Assembly: GCF_014204835.1 (NCBI RefSeq) | Contig: NZ_JACHMD010000001.1 | Location: forward strand, 2,356,001 to 2,420,000 | Direction of reading: 5' to 3' | DNA: 64,000 bases | Source of the DNA: Microbacterium marinum | Lineage (GTDB): Bacteria > Actinomycetota > Actinomycetes > Actinomycetales > Microbacteriaceae | Part shown: one piece after another, positions 38,900 to 47,395 of the stretch | How positions within the stretch are numbered: position 1 is the first letter of the stretch | Layout of the letters: each line of letters starts with the position of its first letter | Position numbers and translations under genes: made by a program | The notes under the pieces: generated by a model | Databases searched by the model: none | Told to the model about the DNA's origin: nothing | What the model saw: only the letters and a program-made list of their open reading frames with translations

Positions 38900-39384
38900 G
38901 CTCCGATCGCCCGCTCTGCGGGAGCGACGAAGAAGTTCAGCCGGAACTTGCCCACCCGCACCTCGGCGCCGTCGACGAGCGTGGCGCGGTCGACGCGCTC
39001 TCCGTTGACGTAGGTGCCGTTCAGGGACCGCTGGTCGATCAGCTCGAACACGGAGCCGGTCCGGGTGATCTCGGCATGGCGACGCGAGACCGTCACGTCG
39101 TCGAAGAAGATGTCCGCCTCGGGGTGCCGACCCACCGTCGTCACGTCGGTGTCGAGCAGATACCGGGCTCCCGCCGTCGGACCGGAGCGCACGATGAGAA
39201 GCGCGGCGCGGGCGGGGAGCGCGTTGATCGCCTCCACCTCCGCGGCGGTCAGCTCGCTGCCGAACGGCACAAAGGACAGGTCGGAATCGTGTCCGAACGT
39301 CTGCGTCGCGTCGACGAGACGCGGGTGCGCCGACGTCTCAGCGCCGCGATGAATATCGCCGCCGGGTCGGTGAGTGTCGTCCAC
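38896..39384 (-). CDS. garA: FHA-domain regulator GarA/OdhI
   Basis: 162-aa phospho-switch that, unphosphorylated, inhibits 2-oxoglutarate dehydrogenase. The FHA domain covers about residues 60-150: TVGRHPEADIFFDDVTVSRRH and then DQRSLNGTYVNGERV carry the phosphopeptide-binding Arg, Ser and Asn. The N-terminal phospho-motif region reads VDATQTFG (24-31) where GarA/OdhI have VETTSVFR: the second Thr is kept as Thr27, the first is Ala26. The GTG at 39384 was preferred because GAGGAGG lies 5-6 nt ahead; an open GTG at 39405 is possible. Operon: garA-ftsR-merR. A 16-bp palindrome lies 27 bp upstream. Confidence 0.9.
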   Translation of the reverse strand: MDDTHRPGGDIHRGAETSAHPRLVDATQTFGHDSDLSFVPFGSELTAAEVEAINALPARAALLIVRSGPTAGARYLLDTDVTTVGRHPEADIFFDDVTVSRRHAEITRTGSVFELIDQRSLNGTYVNGERVDRATLVDGAEVRVGKFRLNFFVAPAERAIGA

Positions 39385-39410
39385 GATGTCCTCCTCATTC
39401 CACACTAACC

Positions 39411-39426
39411 GATCGACCGGTCGATC
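39411..39426. promoter_or_regulatory. Perfect 16-bp palindrome before garA
   Basis: GATCGACCGGTCGATC is fully self-complementary and lies 27 bp upstream of the garA start, where the promoter must be. The CGACCGGTCG core looks like a TetR-type operator. On the minus strand a TAGTGT box directly downstream could be the -10, placing the palindrome over the spacer or -35. Confidence 0.5.
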
Positions 39427-39477
39427 AGTGATCGGCGCCGGGCCTGCTCGGGTGTCTTCGTTTCACCGTGTGTCGTG

Positions 39478-39503
39478 GGGGACGACACCGGAAAGTCGTC
39501 CCC
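39478..39503. repeat. 9-bp inverted repeat between garA and the Cys-motif gene
   Basis: GGGGACGAC (39478-39486) pairs with GTCGTCCCC (39495-39503) around an 8-nt loop. It lies between two divergent genes, 31 nt before the Shine-Dalgarno of the rightward one, so it is a regulatory site or leader hairpin rather than a terminator. Confidence 0.4.
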
Positions 39504-39545
39504 GTAGCCTTTCGCACACCACCCCGTCTCGACAAGGAGAAAATC

Positions 39546-39899
39546 GTGCCCACCCCCGCTCACCGCACTCCGGCCGTACCCGCTCGCGGGGCCGGGGACT
39601 GCATGTGCAGCGTCGGGCGGGCCTGTTCCTCCTTCGCCGCAGGGCATGCCGTGCACCGCGTCCAGGCGCGTCTGGTCGCCGCGACGCCGGGCGAATGGGT
39701 CGATGCGATCGTGCTCTCGGCGGACGCTGCAAGCGGATCGATCCGCATCCGCACGTTCGAGGAGGGGCACGAGGTCTCGCTCTGGAACGGAGCGGGCGGG
39801 GCGGCCGAACTCCGTGCAGGCGATCCCGTCGCGCTCCACGAGCGGCACCACGTCCTCGCGATCGGGTCGACGCGGTACAACGCCCTTCTCGAGTCCTGA
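39546..39899 (+). CDS. Hypothetical protein with N-terminal CxC..C motif
   Basis: 117-aa protein I do not recognise. AAGGAG lies 6 nt before the GTG at 39546, which fixes the start. Near the N-terminus is DCMCSVGRACSSF (Cys at about 19, 21 and 27). The rest, VHRVQARLVAATPGEWVDAI through RIRTFEEGHEVSLWNGAGG to GDPVALHERHHVLAIG, alternates like a small beta-barrel. There is no signal peptide or membrane helix. The Cys cluster could bind metal or be redox active. It lies between garA and copC, each with its own promoter, so context adds little. Confidence 0.75.
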   Translation: MPTPAHRTPAVPARGAGDCMCSVGRACSSFAAGHAVHRVQARLVAATPGEWVDAIVLSADAASGSIRIRTFEEGHEVSLWNGAGGAAELRAGDPVALHERHHVLAIGSTRYNALLES

Positions 39900-39981
39900 C
39901 GGTCCGACGGCGGGCGAGCGGGACATGGTAGCGCCCCGCCGTGCACCACAACAGTCCCGAGGCGCTGCGACACCGCGCTCG

Positions 39982-39987
39982 TATCGT
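39982..39987 (+). promoter_or_regulatory. -10 box of leaderless copC promoter
   Basis: TATCGT followed by 6 nt and the ATG at 39994; no ribosome binding site between them. Confidence 0.45.
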
Positions 39988-39993
39988 CGTGGC

Positions 39994-40557
39994 ATGTCGA
40001 CCGCTCAGATCTCCCGCCCCGGCCGCCTCCTCGTCGCCCTGTCGCTCGCGGCCGCGCTGGTCCTTCCCGCAAGCCCGGCATCCGCGCACGACGAACTCGT
40101 GGGTCCGGACCCGGCCGCCGATGCCGTGGTCGGCGAGACCCCAGAGCAGGTCACCCTGACATTCAGCGACGCTCCCCTCACCGAGGACGGCGCCACGGAG
40201 ATCGTCATCCTCGACGAGGACTGCGCGCCCATCACCGAGGGCGAGCCCGTCATCGACGGCGTGGAGATCACCCAGGCGATCGCCGGGCCGGTCGAGGGTG
40301 CGGTCATCGTGCAGTGGCGCACCGTTTCGAGCGACGGTCACCCCATCTCGGGTGAGTTCGGGTTCTCGGTCGGAACCGAAGGCGCTCAGGCCGCCGCCGG
40401 GGACTGCGTCGAGACCGCGGCAGAGCAAGCCGAGGGCGGCTCCGAGGGATTCAACGCCGTCCCGTATGCCGTCGGCGGCGGCATCCTCTTCCTCGGTGTG
40501 GGAATCGTGATCGCGATCGCCATCGCCCGCGGGCGACGGGGCGCGACGAAGGACTGA
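39994..40557 (+). CDS. CopC-domain copper-binding exported protein
   Basis: 187-aa exported protein. The signal peptide (MSTAQISRPGRLLVALSLAA, with a hydrophobic core) is probably cut after SPASA, exposing His as the first residue of the mature protein (HDELVGPDPAADA), the usual CopC copper ligand. The CopC fold spans about 32-135 (EQVTLTFSDAPL, VIVQWRTVSSDGHPISGEFGFSV, with a second His). A Gly/Ala/Glu linker and a C-terminal membrane helix (~160-178) with a short Arg-rich tail follow. There is no copD or copper regulator next to it. The two Cys (ILDEDCAP and GDCVETA) could form a disulfide. Confidence 0.88.
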   Translation: MSTAQISRPGRLLVALSLAAALVLPASPASAHDELVGPDPAADAVVGETPEQVTLTFSDAPLTEDGATEIVILDEDCAPITEGEPVIDGVEITQAIAGPVEGAVIVQWRTVSSDGHPISGEFGFSVGTEGAQAAAGDCVETAAEQAEGGSEGFNAVPYAVGGGILFLGVGIVIAIAIARGRRGATKD

Positions 40558-40574
40558 GGCGGGACGGGTCGGAC

Positions 40575-40580
40575 TAGGCT
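40575..40580 (+). promoter_or_regulatory. -10 box of leaderless lpd promoter
   Basis: TAGGCT followed by 6 nt and the ATG at 40587. The gap from copC is only 29 bp, so lpd may also be read from the copC transcript. Confidence 0.5.
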
Positions 40581-40586
40581 GGAAGC

Positions 40587-41987
40587 ATGCCTCATTACGA
40601 CGTCGTCATCCTCGGTGCCGGCCCCGGCGGCTATGTCGCAGCCGTCCGTTCGGCGCAGCTCGGACTGTCCACCGCCATCATCGAAGAGAAGTACTGGGGC
40701 GGTGTCTGCCTGAACGTCGGCTGCATCCCCTCCAAGGCTCTCCTCAAGAACGCGGACCTCGCACATACGTTCACCCACAAGGCCGACCTGTTCGGCATCA
40801 GCGGTGACGTGAACTTCGACTTCGGCACGGCATGGGACCGCAGCCGCAAGGTCGCGGAAACCCACGTCAAGGGCATCCACTTCCTGATGAAGAAGAACAA
40901 GGTCACCGAGTACCAGGGTCGTGGGTCCTTCGTCGACGCGAAGACCATCGAGGTGACGAAGGCCGACGGGTCGACCGAGACCGTCACCGCCGACAACGTC
41001 ATCATCTCCACCGGGTCGACCGTGCGACTGCTGCCCGGCGTCACCCTCAGCGAGAACGTCGTGACCTACGAGGAGCAGATCCTCACGCGTGACCTGCCGA
41101 GCTCGATCGTCATCGTCGGGGCCGGCGCCATCGGCATGGAGTTCGCGTTCGTGCTCTCCAACTACGGCGTGAAGGTCACGATCATCGAGTTCCTCGACCG
41201 CGCCCTCCCGAACGAGGACGTCGAGGTCTCCAAGGAGATCCAGCGCCAGTACAAGAAGTACGGCATCGAGATCCTCACCTCCACGAAGGTCGAGTCGGTC
41301 GTCGACTCCGGCGACAAGGTCACCGTCGACTACTCCGCGAACGCCGATGGCGCGAAGGGACAGATCGAGGCCGACAAGGTCCTCATGTCGATCGGCTTCG
41401 CTCCGCGCGTCGAGGGCTTCGGGCTCGAGAAGACCGGTGTGAAGCTGACCGACCGCGGCGCGATCGAGATCGACGACTACATGCGCACGAACGTCGAGGG
41501 TGTCTACGCCATCGGCGATGTCACCGCGAAGCTGCAGCTCGCCCACGTCGCCGAGGCCCAGGCCGTCGTGGCCGCCGAGACCATCGGCAAGGCCGAGACG
41601 CAGACGCTCGGCGACTACCGCAACATGCCGCGCGCCACCTTCTGCTCGCCGCAGGTCGCCTCGTTCGGCCTCACCGAGCAGCAGGCGCGCGATGCCGGCT
41701 ACGACGTCAAGGTCGCGAAGTTCCCGTTCTCCGCCAACGGCAAGGCGAACGGCCTCGGCGAGCCCGTCGGCTTCGTCAAGCTGATCGCGGATGCCGAGCA
41801 CCTCGAGCTCCTCGGCGGCCACCTCATCGGCCCCGACGTGTCGGAGCTTCTGCCCGAGCTCACCCTCGCGCAGAAGTGGGACCTCACCGCCCTCGAGGCG
41901 GCTCGCAACGTCCACACCCACCCGACGCTCTCGGAGGGTCTGCAGGAGGCGTTCCACGGTCTCGCGGGACACATGATCAACCTCTGA
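40587..41987 (+). CDS. lpd: Dihydrolipoamide dehydrogenase (E3)
   Basis: 466-aa FAD-dependent disulfide oxidoreductase, the shared E3 of pyruvate and 2-oxoglutarate dehydrogenase complexes. The FAD loop is [13 protein letters not shown]; the redox pair is Cys41 and Cys46 in [13 protein letters not shown]. The NAD loop is [17 protein letters not shown], and [14 protein letters not shown] is the second FAD motif. The C-terminal HTHPTLSEG carries the catalytic His445-Glu450 pair. There is no lipoyl domain. The target of GarA inhibition (the E1/E2 of 2-oxoglutarate dehydrogenase) is not in the window. Confidence 0.97.
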   Translation: MPHYDVVILGAGPGGYVAAVRSAQLGLSTAIIEEKYWGGVCLNVGCIPSKALLKNADLAHTFTHKADLFGISGDVNFDFGTAWDRSRKVAETHVKGIHFLMKKNKVTEYQGRGSFVDAKTIEVTKADGSTETVTADNVIISTGSTVRLLPGVTLSENVVTYEEQILTRDLPSSIVIVGAGAIGMEFAFVLSNYGVKVTIIEFLDRALPNEDVEVSKEIQRQYKKYGIEILTSTKVESVVDSGDKVTVDYSANADGAKGQIEADKVLMSIGFAPRVEGFGLEKTGVKLTDRGAIEIDDYMRTNVEGVYAIGDVTAKLQLAHVAEAQAVVAAETIGKAETQTLGDYRNMPRATFCSPQVASFGLTEQQARDAGYDVKVAKFPFSANGKANGLGEPVGFVKLIADAEHLELLGGHLIGPDVSELLPELTLAQKWDLTALEAARNVHTHPTLSEGLQEAFHGLAGHMINL

Positions 41988-42036
41988 GGACAGGTCCTAT
42001 CGAGACGAATACGTTTCGGTTACCCTGACTCACACG

Positions 42037-42075
42037 ACTGACGCCGCCCCAACCGAAGCCGGGGGCGGCGTCAGT
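42037..42075. terminator. 14-bp hairpin between lpd and the CYTH gene
   Basis: ACTGACGCCGCCCC (42037-42050) pairs perfectly with GGGGCGGCGTCAGT (42062-42075) around 11 nt, followed by GCTTTCC on the plus strand. It lies between convergent genes and probably terminates lpd, possibly both. Confidence 0.75.
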
Positions 42076-42086
42076 GCTTTCCGGGC

Positions 42087-42719
42087 TCACACGCCGAGAG
42101 CGCGCCCCAGTTTCGATTCGGATGCCGCGGGGACTCCCCCGGCACGGCGCACCAGGTCCTCGGCGCAGGCGAACAGCACCTCACGAGCGTTCTCGTCAGA
42201 GGGCGCCGCGGGCCCGAGCTCGAGCTCCCACTCCCGCCACGTCGTGCTCCGGCCGGTGCGTTCGTCCGTCGCGTCGACGCGATCGTCGACGAACTCGGCG
42301 ACCACCGCGCCGTCGGCAGACGTCAGCGCGTAGGCGGTGCGGCTGTTGCGGATGCGAGCGAGCACCGTGAAGGGGGGCGCCGCGATCTCCGCGACCGCTG
42401 CGGCCACGGCGTCCGGCACCACGATCGTGTCGCCGGCGCCGTCGCCGTCCAGCGGCCAGCGCGTCTCGGCTTTGCCGTCCGGCGTCACGCGCTTGACGTG
42501 CCACCCCTCGTCGGGGCCGCCGGTCCGGCGCCGGAGCGCGATGCGAGCGCGACCGAGCGCGCCGTCTGCACTGTCGAGGTATCGCGCGTCGAGTTGGCGT
42601 GGCTCCGGCTCCCCCACGGCGTCGACGCCGGGAAGCTCCGTCCAGTCCGGCAGGGGCGTCTCGGCGTCGACGTCGTACTTCCGCTCGATCTCGAGGGAGT
42701 GCTCGGCGTCAGATGTCAC
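42087..42719 (-). CDS. CYTH-domain phosphohydrolase
   Basis: 210-aa triphosphate tunnel protein. The signature ExExK is E10-I-E12-R-K14 in LEIERKYDV. Further tunnel residues are RYLDSADG, IALRRRTGG, HVKRVTP, and EFVDDRVDA with WREWELELG. CYTH proteins act on inorganic triphosphate, thiamine triphosphate or nucleotides; there is no adjacent CHAD domain to suggest polyphosphate. Its start overlaps the end of the small gene upstream by 11 nt, so the two are co-transcribed. Confidence 0.9.
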   Translation of the reverse strand: MTSDAEHSLEIERKYDVDAETPLPDWTELPGVDAVGEPEPRQLDARYLDSADGALGRARIALRRRTGGPDEGWHVKRVTPDGKAETRWPLDGDGAGDTIVVPDAVAAAVAEIAAPPFTVLARIRNSRTAYALTSADGAVVAEFVDDRVDATDERTGRSTTWREWELELGPAAPSDENAREVLFACAEDLVRRAGGVPAASESKLGRALGV

Positions 42720-42954
42720 CGGTGATGCGATCGTCGCGCTCGTCGGCGGACGGGTCGATGTCGCCCTCCGCCTCGACGAAGTGGAACTGCGCCGAGGTGG
42801 GCCCGTCCCCCTCGCCCGTGTTCTCGTCGGCTCCCGCGCGCTCGTAGACCACCTGGGTCTCGCTGTAGGGCAGGATGAGGCGATCGGTGAGCTCGCCCTC
42901 GACAGGGATCACCTGTCCGTCGAGCGGACCGCCGTGAAGTCGTGCAATGGCCAT
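42709..42954 (-). CDS. Small hypothetical protein upstream of the CYTH gene
   Basis: 81-aa acidic protein. AGGAGG lies 5-6 nt before the ATG at 42954, which fixes the start even though the frame is open further upstream. The N-terminal half (MAIARLHGGPLDGQVIPVEG, then ILPYSETQVVYERAG) is beta-rich and resembles small actinobacterial proteins without assigned function. The tail is Asp/Glu-rich. It overlaps the CYTH gene by 11 nt. Confidence 0.8.
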   Translation of the reverse strand: MAIARLHGGPLDGQVIPVEGELTDRLILPYSETQVVYERAGADENTGEGDGPTSAQFHFVEAEGDIDPSADERDDRITGDI

Positions 42955-43041
42955 GTTCGTACCTCCTTCTCCGACTCTAATCCGGGCCGCGAGACGACCT
43001 GACCCGGTTGCACGGCCGCCGGATGCGGTGCTAATCGCGCG

Positions 43042-43047
43042 TAACGT
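43042..43047 (+). promoter_or_regulatory. -10 box of leaderless GATase promoter
   Basis: TAACGT followed by 7 nt and the ATG at 43055; no ribosome binding site. Confidence 0.45.
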
Positions 43048-43054
43048 GTGAGGC

Positions 43055-43786
43055 ATGAAGCCTTTCGTCCTGCTCGCGACGCGCGCCGAGGACGGACCGG
43101 CGGAAGAGGAGTACGAGCTCTTCCTCCGGCACGCGGGACTCGCCCCGCGAGACCTCCTCCGCGTGCGGTTGGAGCGGGATCGGATGCCGCGGCTCGACCT
43201 CGACGCGATCTCGGGGATCTTCGTCGGCGGCGGGCCGTACAACGCCTCTGACGACCCGACGGTGAAGTCGCCGGTGCAACGGCGGGTCGAGGCGGAGTTC
43301 GCGTCTCTGCTGACCGACGTGACCTCTCGCGACACGCCGTTTCTCGGCGCCTGCTACGGGATCGGGACGCTCGGCGCGCACATCGGAGCCACGATCGACC
43401 GTCGGCACGGCGAGCCGATCAGCGTCACCGAGGTGAGCCTGACGGAGGCAGGGCGCGTGGATCCGCTGCTTGCCGGACTCCCGAACGCCTTCTCGGCGTT
43501 CGTCGGCCACAAGGAGGCGATCTCCGCCCTGCCCGCGGACGCCACGCTGCTGGCGTCGTCCGAGCGGTGCCCGGTGCAGATGTTCCGCGTCGGCAGGAAC
43601 GTCTACGCCACCCAGTTCCACCCCGAGCTCGACCTCGCCGGCATCGTGACCCGCATCGACGCCTACCGCCACCACGGGTACTTCGAGCCGCACGAGTTCC
43701 AGGCGACGATCGACGCCGTGCATCGCGCACCCGTCACCCAGACGGGCGCGGTGCTCCGCAACTTCGTCGCCCGTTACGCGCGCTGA
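43055..43786 (+). CDS. Class I glutamine amidotransferase-like protein
   Basis: 243-aa GATase1 domain protein. The catalytic Cys is C100 in FLGACYGIGTLG, where the elbow reads GACYG. The His is in ATQFHPELDLAG, with Glu two residues on, completing the triad. The oxyanion strand FVGGGPYN is present. There is no synthetase domain, and this architecture equals the stand-alone 'GMP synthase-like' amidotransferases annotated in many actinobacteria, some acting as gamma-glutamyl hydrolases. Substrate is unknown. It is convergent with glgP, 1 nt apart. Confidence 0.88.
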   Translation: MKPFVLLATRAEDGPAEEEYELFLRHAGLAPRDLLRVRLERDRMPRLDLDAISGIFVGGGPYNASDDPTVKSPVQRRVEAEFASLLTDVTSRDTPFLGACYGIGTLGAHIGATIDRRHGEPISVTEVSLTEAGRVDPLLAGLPNAFSAFVGHKEAISALPADATLLASSERCPVQMFRVGRNVYATQFHPELDLAGIVTRIDAYRHHGYFEPHEFQATIDAVHRAPVTQTGAVLRNFVARYAR

Positions 43787-43787
43787 G

Positions 43788-46283
43788 TCACCGCACCGGA
43801 GGCGTGTGCCAGATGCGGTCGATGTAGTCGCGCATCGACCGGTCCGACGAGAAGAACCCGCTCCGGGCCACGTTGAGGATCGCGGAACGTGTCCACGCCT
43901 CTGTGTCCGCGTAGAGCGCGTCGACCTTCTGCTGCGCCGCCGCATACGACGTGAAGTCCGCCAACGCCATGAACGGGTCGTGGTGCACGAGGTTCGACAC
44001 CACGGGCTCGAACACGGAACCGTCGCCGCCGGAGAAGGCACCGGAGGAGATCAGGTCGAGCGCGCTCTGCAGGTTCTCGTCGGCGCGGACGAAGTCGATC
44101 GGGTGATAGCCGCCGTCGGCCAGTGTCGCCACCTCGGGTTCGGTCATCCCGAACAGGAAGAAGTTCTCATCGCCCACGAGCTGACGGATCTCGACGTTCG
44201 CGCCGTCGTCGGTTCCGATCGTGAGCGCGCCGTTGAGGGCGAACTTCATGTTCCCGGTGCCGGAGGCTTCCTTCCCCGCCAGGGAGATCTGCTCGGAGAG
44301 GTCGGCCGCCGGCACGACGCGCTCCGCGAGCGTCACGTTGTAGTTCGGCGGGAACAGCACCGCGAGGCGGCCCTCGACGCGCGGATCGGTGTTCACGACC
44401 TCGCCGACCGCGTTGATCAGGTGGATGATCCGCTTCGCCATCGCGTACCCCGGCGCGGCCTTCGCGCCGAAGACGAACGTGCGCGGCGTGACCTCGGCCG
44501 GCGAGACGCGTCCCGAGACGATCGCGTCGTACTGGCTGACGATGTGCAGCAGCTTCAGCGTCTGACGCTTGTACTCGTGCAGGCGCTTGACCATCACGTC
44601 GAGCATGTGGCCGTCATCGACGGTAAGTCCGTCGCGAGCATGGAGGGTTTTCGCGAGCGCGCGCTTGTTCGCGGCCTTGACGGACGCGAACGCCTGTCGG
44701 AACGACGCGTCGTCCGCGAAAGGCTCGAGCTCCCGCAGCCGCTCCAGGTCGGTGAGCCATCCGGGACCGATGGTGTCGGTGATGAGGCGCGACAGGCCGG
44801 GGTTCGCCAGCTTCACGAAGCGTCGCGGGGTGACGCCGTTCGTGACGTTGGTGAACTTGCCTGGGAAGAACTCGTCGAAGTCGGGCAGCACCTTCTCGCG
44901 GAGCAGCTGCGAATGCAGCTCCGCGACGCCGTTGACCTTCGAACCGGCGACCGTCGCGAGGAACGCCATGCGCACCGCGCCATCGGGCGCGATGATCGAC
45001 ATCCGCCGGATCCGGTCCTCGTCGTCGCCGTAGCGCTCCCGCACCTCGTCGAGGAACTCGTCGTTGATGCGGTAGATGATCTCGAGGTGCCGCGGCAGCA
45101 GCCGGCCGAGCAGATCGGAGGGCCACACCTCCAGCGCCTCGGGCAGGAGGGTGTGGCACGTGTAGGCGAAGCACTCGCGGGTGATCGCCCAGGCGGCATC
45201 CCACTCGAGGCCCCTCTCGTCGACGAGGACCCGCATGAGTTCTGGCACGCCGATCACGGGATGCGTGTCGTTGAGCTGGAAGATCACGCGCTCCGGGAGG
45301 CGGGTCAGGTCGAAGTCGCGGGGCAGGATGAGGTTCACGAAGTCGCTGATGGATGCCGCCACGAAGAAGTACTGCTGCTGCAGACGCAGCTCTTTGCCCT
45401 GCGGAGTCGAGTCCTCGGGGTACAGCACCTTGGAGATGTTCTCGGCGTAGGTCTGCGCGCGGACCGCCTCCTGATAGTCGCCGGAGTTGAAGGTGCGCAG
45501 ATCGAAGCCCTGCGTCGCCTGCGCGCTCCATAGCCTCAGCGTGTTGACGCGTCCGTTGTGGTAGCCGGGGACCATGTAGTTGTGCGGCACCGCCTGGACG
45601 TTCCATGCCGGGATCCAGCGCGACCGCGTCACACCGTCGTCGTCGTAGGTCTCGGTGTGTCCTCCGAAGGAGATCGTCTGCGCCGCCTCAGGGTGAGGGA
45701 ACTCCCAGGGCGAGCCGAGGGAGAGCCACGAATCCGCCTGCTCGACCTGCTGACCGTCGACGAAGGTCTGGCGGAAGATGCCGTATTCATACCGGATGCC
45801 GTACCCGATGTTGGGCACGCCCATCGTCGCGAGCGAGTCGATGAAGCAGGCCGCCAGCCGTCCGAGACCGCCGTTGCCCAGGCCGGGCTCGATCTCGAGC
45901 GCGCGGACCTCGTCGATGTCCAGCCCGCAGGCGGCCAGCGCCTCCCCCGCGATCTCAGTCAGACCGGTGGCGAGGAGGTTGTTGTCGAGCTGACGGCCCA
46001 GCAGGTACTCCGCCGAAAGGTACGCCACACCCTTGGACTGCGCCGTCCGCTGTCGGCGGACGTCTTCGAGCCACCGAGCCATCAGATAGTCGCGGACGGT
46101 GGCCGCCAGGGCGAAGTAGCGGTCGTTCGGGGTGGATGCCGACAGTGCCACGCCTCGGCCGTTGTTGAGGTTCCGGAGGAACTGCTCGACGAAGCCGTCC
46201 ACGGTGGCCTCCGGTGCGGTGACCGGTGCCGCCGCGAGCGGGTGGGTGGGCTGCGGACGCGAAGGAGTGCTGAGGTTCTTCAC
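43788..46283 (-). CDS. glgP: Glycogen/starch phosphorylase
   Basis: 831-aa PLP enzyme releasing glucose 1-phosphate from alpha-glucans. Signatures are EYLLGRQLDNNLL, EPGLGNGGLGRLAACF, YGIRYEYGIF, FQLNDTHP, NGVTPRRF, KRLHEYKRQ and KEASGTGNMKFALNGAL, the last being the PLP-binding site with its Lys. The GTG at 46283 was chosen: a TACGGT box lies 6 nt upstream, and translation begins at MKNLSTPSRP; the longer open frame adds 140 low-confidence Arg-rich residues inside the YihY gene. Length fits the family. Confidence 0.97.
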   Translation of the reverse strand: MKNLSTPSRPQPTHPLAAAPVTAPEATVDGFVEQFLRNLNNGRGVALSASTPNDRYFALAATVRDYLMARWLEDVRRQRTAQSKGVAYLSAEYLLGRQLDNNLLATGLTEIAGEALAACGLDIDEVRALEIEPGLGNGGLGRLAACFIDSLATMGVPNIGYGIRYEYGIFRQTFVDGQQVEQADSWLSLGSPWEFPHPEAAQTISFGGHTETYDDDGVTRSRWIPAWNVQAVPHNYMVPGYHNGRVNTLRLWSAQATQGFDLRTFNSGDYQEAVRAQTYAENISKVLYPEDSTPQGKELRLQQQYFFVAASISDFVNLILPRDFDLTRLPERVIFQLNDTHPVIGVPELMRVLVDERGLEWDAAWAITRECFAYTCHTLLPEALEVWPSDLLGRLLPRHLEIIYRINDEFLDEVRERYGDDEDRIRRMSIIAPDGAVRMAFLATVAGSKVNGVAELHSQLLREKVLPDFDEFFPGKFTNVTNGVTPRRFVKLANPGLSRLITDTIGPGWLTDLERLRELEPFADDASFRQAFASVKAANKRALAKTLHARDGLTVDDGHMLDVMVKRLHEYKRQTLKLLHIVSQYDAIVSGRVSPAEVTPRTFVFGAKAAPGYAMAKRIIHLINAVGEVVNTDPRVEGRLAVLFPPNYNVTLAERVVPAADLSEQISLAGKEASGTGNMKFALNGALTIGTDDGANVEIRQLVGDENFFLFGMTEPEVATLADGGYHPIDFVRADENLQSALDLISSGAFSGGDGSVFEPVVSNLVHHDPFMALADFTSYAAAQQKVDALYADTEAWTRSAILNVARSGFFSSDRSMRDYIDRIWHTPPVR

Positions 46284-46289
46284 GCTTCG

Positions 46290-46295
46290 ACCGTA
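46290..46295 (-). promoter_or_regulatory. -10 box of leaderless glgP promoter
   Basis: TACGGT on the minus strand, then 6 nt, then the GTG at 46283. It decides the short glgP start. Confidence 0.45.
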
Positions 46296-46363
46296 CACAC
46301 CGATCGCCGCAGGCGATGCCGTCCGGCCTCGTCCACAGAAAGAGTTCACACGGTCGTGACGCG

Positions 46364-47395
46364 TCAGGCGCGCTCGGCCGCCCCCTCCCGCTCTTCGGCG
46401 AGAGCCTCGCGGGCGGCGTGCAGTTCGTCGGTCGCCGCCTGGACCTGGTCTTCCGCGGTCTGGACGCGTCGCTCGATCATGGTCTGCGCTCCGTGGACGG
46501 CTCGCACCCGGTCGGCGTGCTCGAGGGTGCCGGTCACGATGTACGACGAGGCGATCAGGATGACCTGCGCGGACAGGTTGATCCACAGGAGGAGCGCGAT
46601 GAGCGAGGCGAAGGAGGCGAGCAGGGGGTTCGATGAGGCTCCCCCGACGAACAGGCTCGAGAGCTGCTGCAGGACGGTGAGGCCCACGCCGCCGAGGAGC
46701 GCCCCGGTCCACAGCACGCGGGCGGGCGGCTTCACGCCGGAGAGCGCCACGAACATGAGCGCGACCGCCGCGGTGTCGAGGAGGAAGGTCACGACGACGG
46801 CGACCGACGTGCTGACCACTCGGGTCAGAGGATGATCGGCGGGGACTCCTGCGATGTCGGCGATGAGACCGACACCCGCGGTGCCGATGATGGTCGCGGC
46901 GGCCGCCGCGGCGAGGCCCGCACCGATGGCGATCGCCAGCAGGAGGTTGCGGAGCATCACGAGCAGGAAGAAGACGTCGTCGTGCACCTTGTCGGCGATC
47001 GTCCGGATCGCGGTGCGGAGCGACCCGATCGCACCAATGGCGGCTCCGATGAGACCAAGGAGGGACAGGGCGCCGGCGAAGGACAGGGCGATCGGCTCGG
47101 TCAGATCATCGGGGTCGATGAGGCTCCCCTCACCGACGAGACCGGGGATGACGTTGTCGACCGCGTCGATCAGCGCGTCCCAGGCCTGCGGATTGCCCGC
47201 CAGCCACAGCGCCGCCACCGAGAAGCCGAGCAGCACGCCCGCGAACACGCTGAAGAGGGTGCGGTAGGTCACGCTGTCGGCGAGCATCGCCCCGCGCCGC
47301 TCGCTGTACCTGAGGTACGCCCGCACCAGGCGCAGGGAGAGCGCCCATGCCACGACCCGTGCCAGCAGCGGCTTCTTCGCGGTGTCCTGCGTCAT
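46364..47395 (-). CDS. YihY/BrkB-family membrane protein
   Basis: 343-aa inner membrane protein with about six helices. Family features: YLRYSERRGAMLADSVTYRTLFSVFAG at the N-terminus and LLWINLSAQVILIASSYIV near the end. A charged C-terminal coiled coil (~285-343, HADRVRAVHGAQTMIERRV) is cytoplasmic. The ATG at 47395 has GGAGG 6 nt ahead. The function is unproven; the family was once misnamed RNase BN. Confidence 0.92.
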   Translation of the reverse strand: MTQDTAKKPLLARVVAWALSLRLVRAYLRYSERRGAMLADSVTYRTLFSVFAGVLLGFSVAALWLAGNPQAWDALIDAVDNVIPGLVGEGSLIDPDDLTEPIALSFAGALSLLGLIGAAIGAIGSLRTAIRTIADKVHDDVFFLLVMLRNLLLAIAIGAGLAAAAAATIIGTAGVGLIADIAGVPADHPLTRVVSTSVAVVVTFLLDTAAVALMFVALSGVKPPARVLWTGALLGGVGLTVLQQLSSLFVGGASSNPLLASFASLIALLLWINLSAQVILIASSYIVTGTLEHADRVRAVHGAQTMIERRVQTAEDQVQAATDELHAAREALAEEREGAAERA

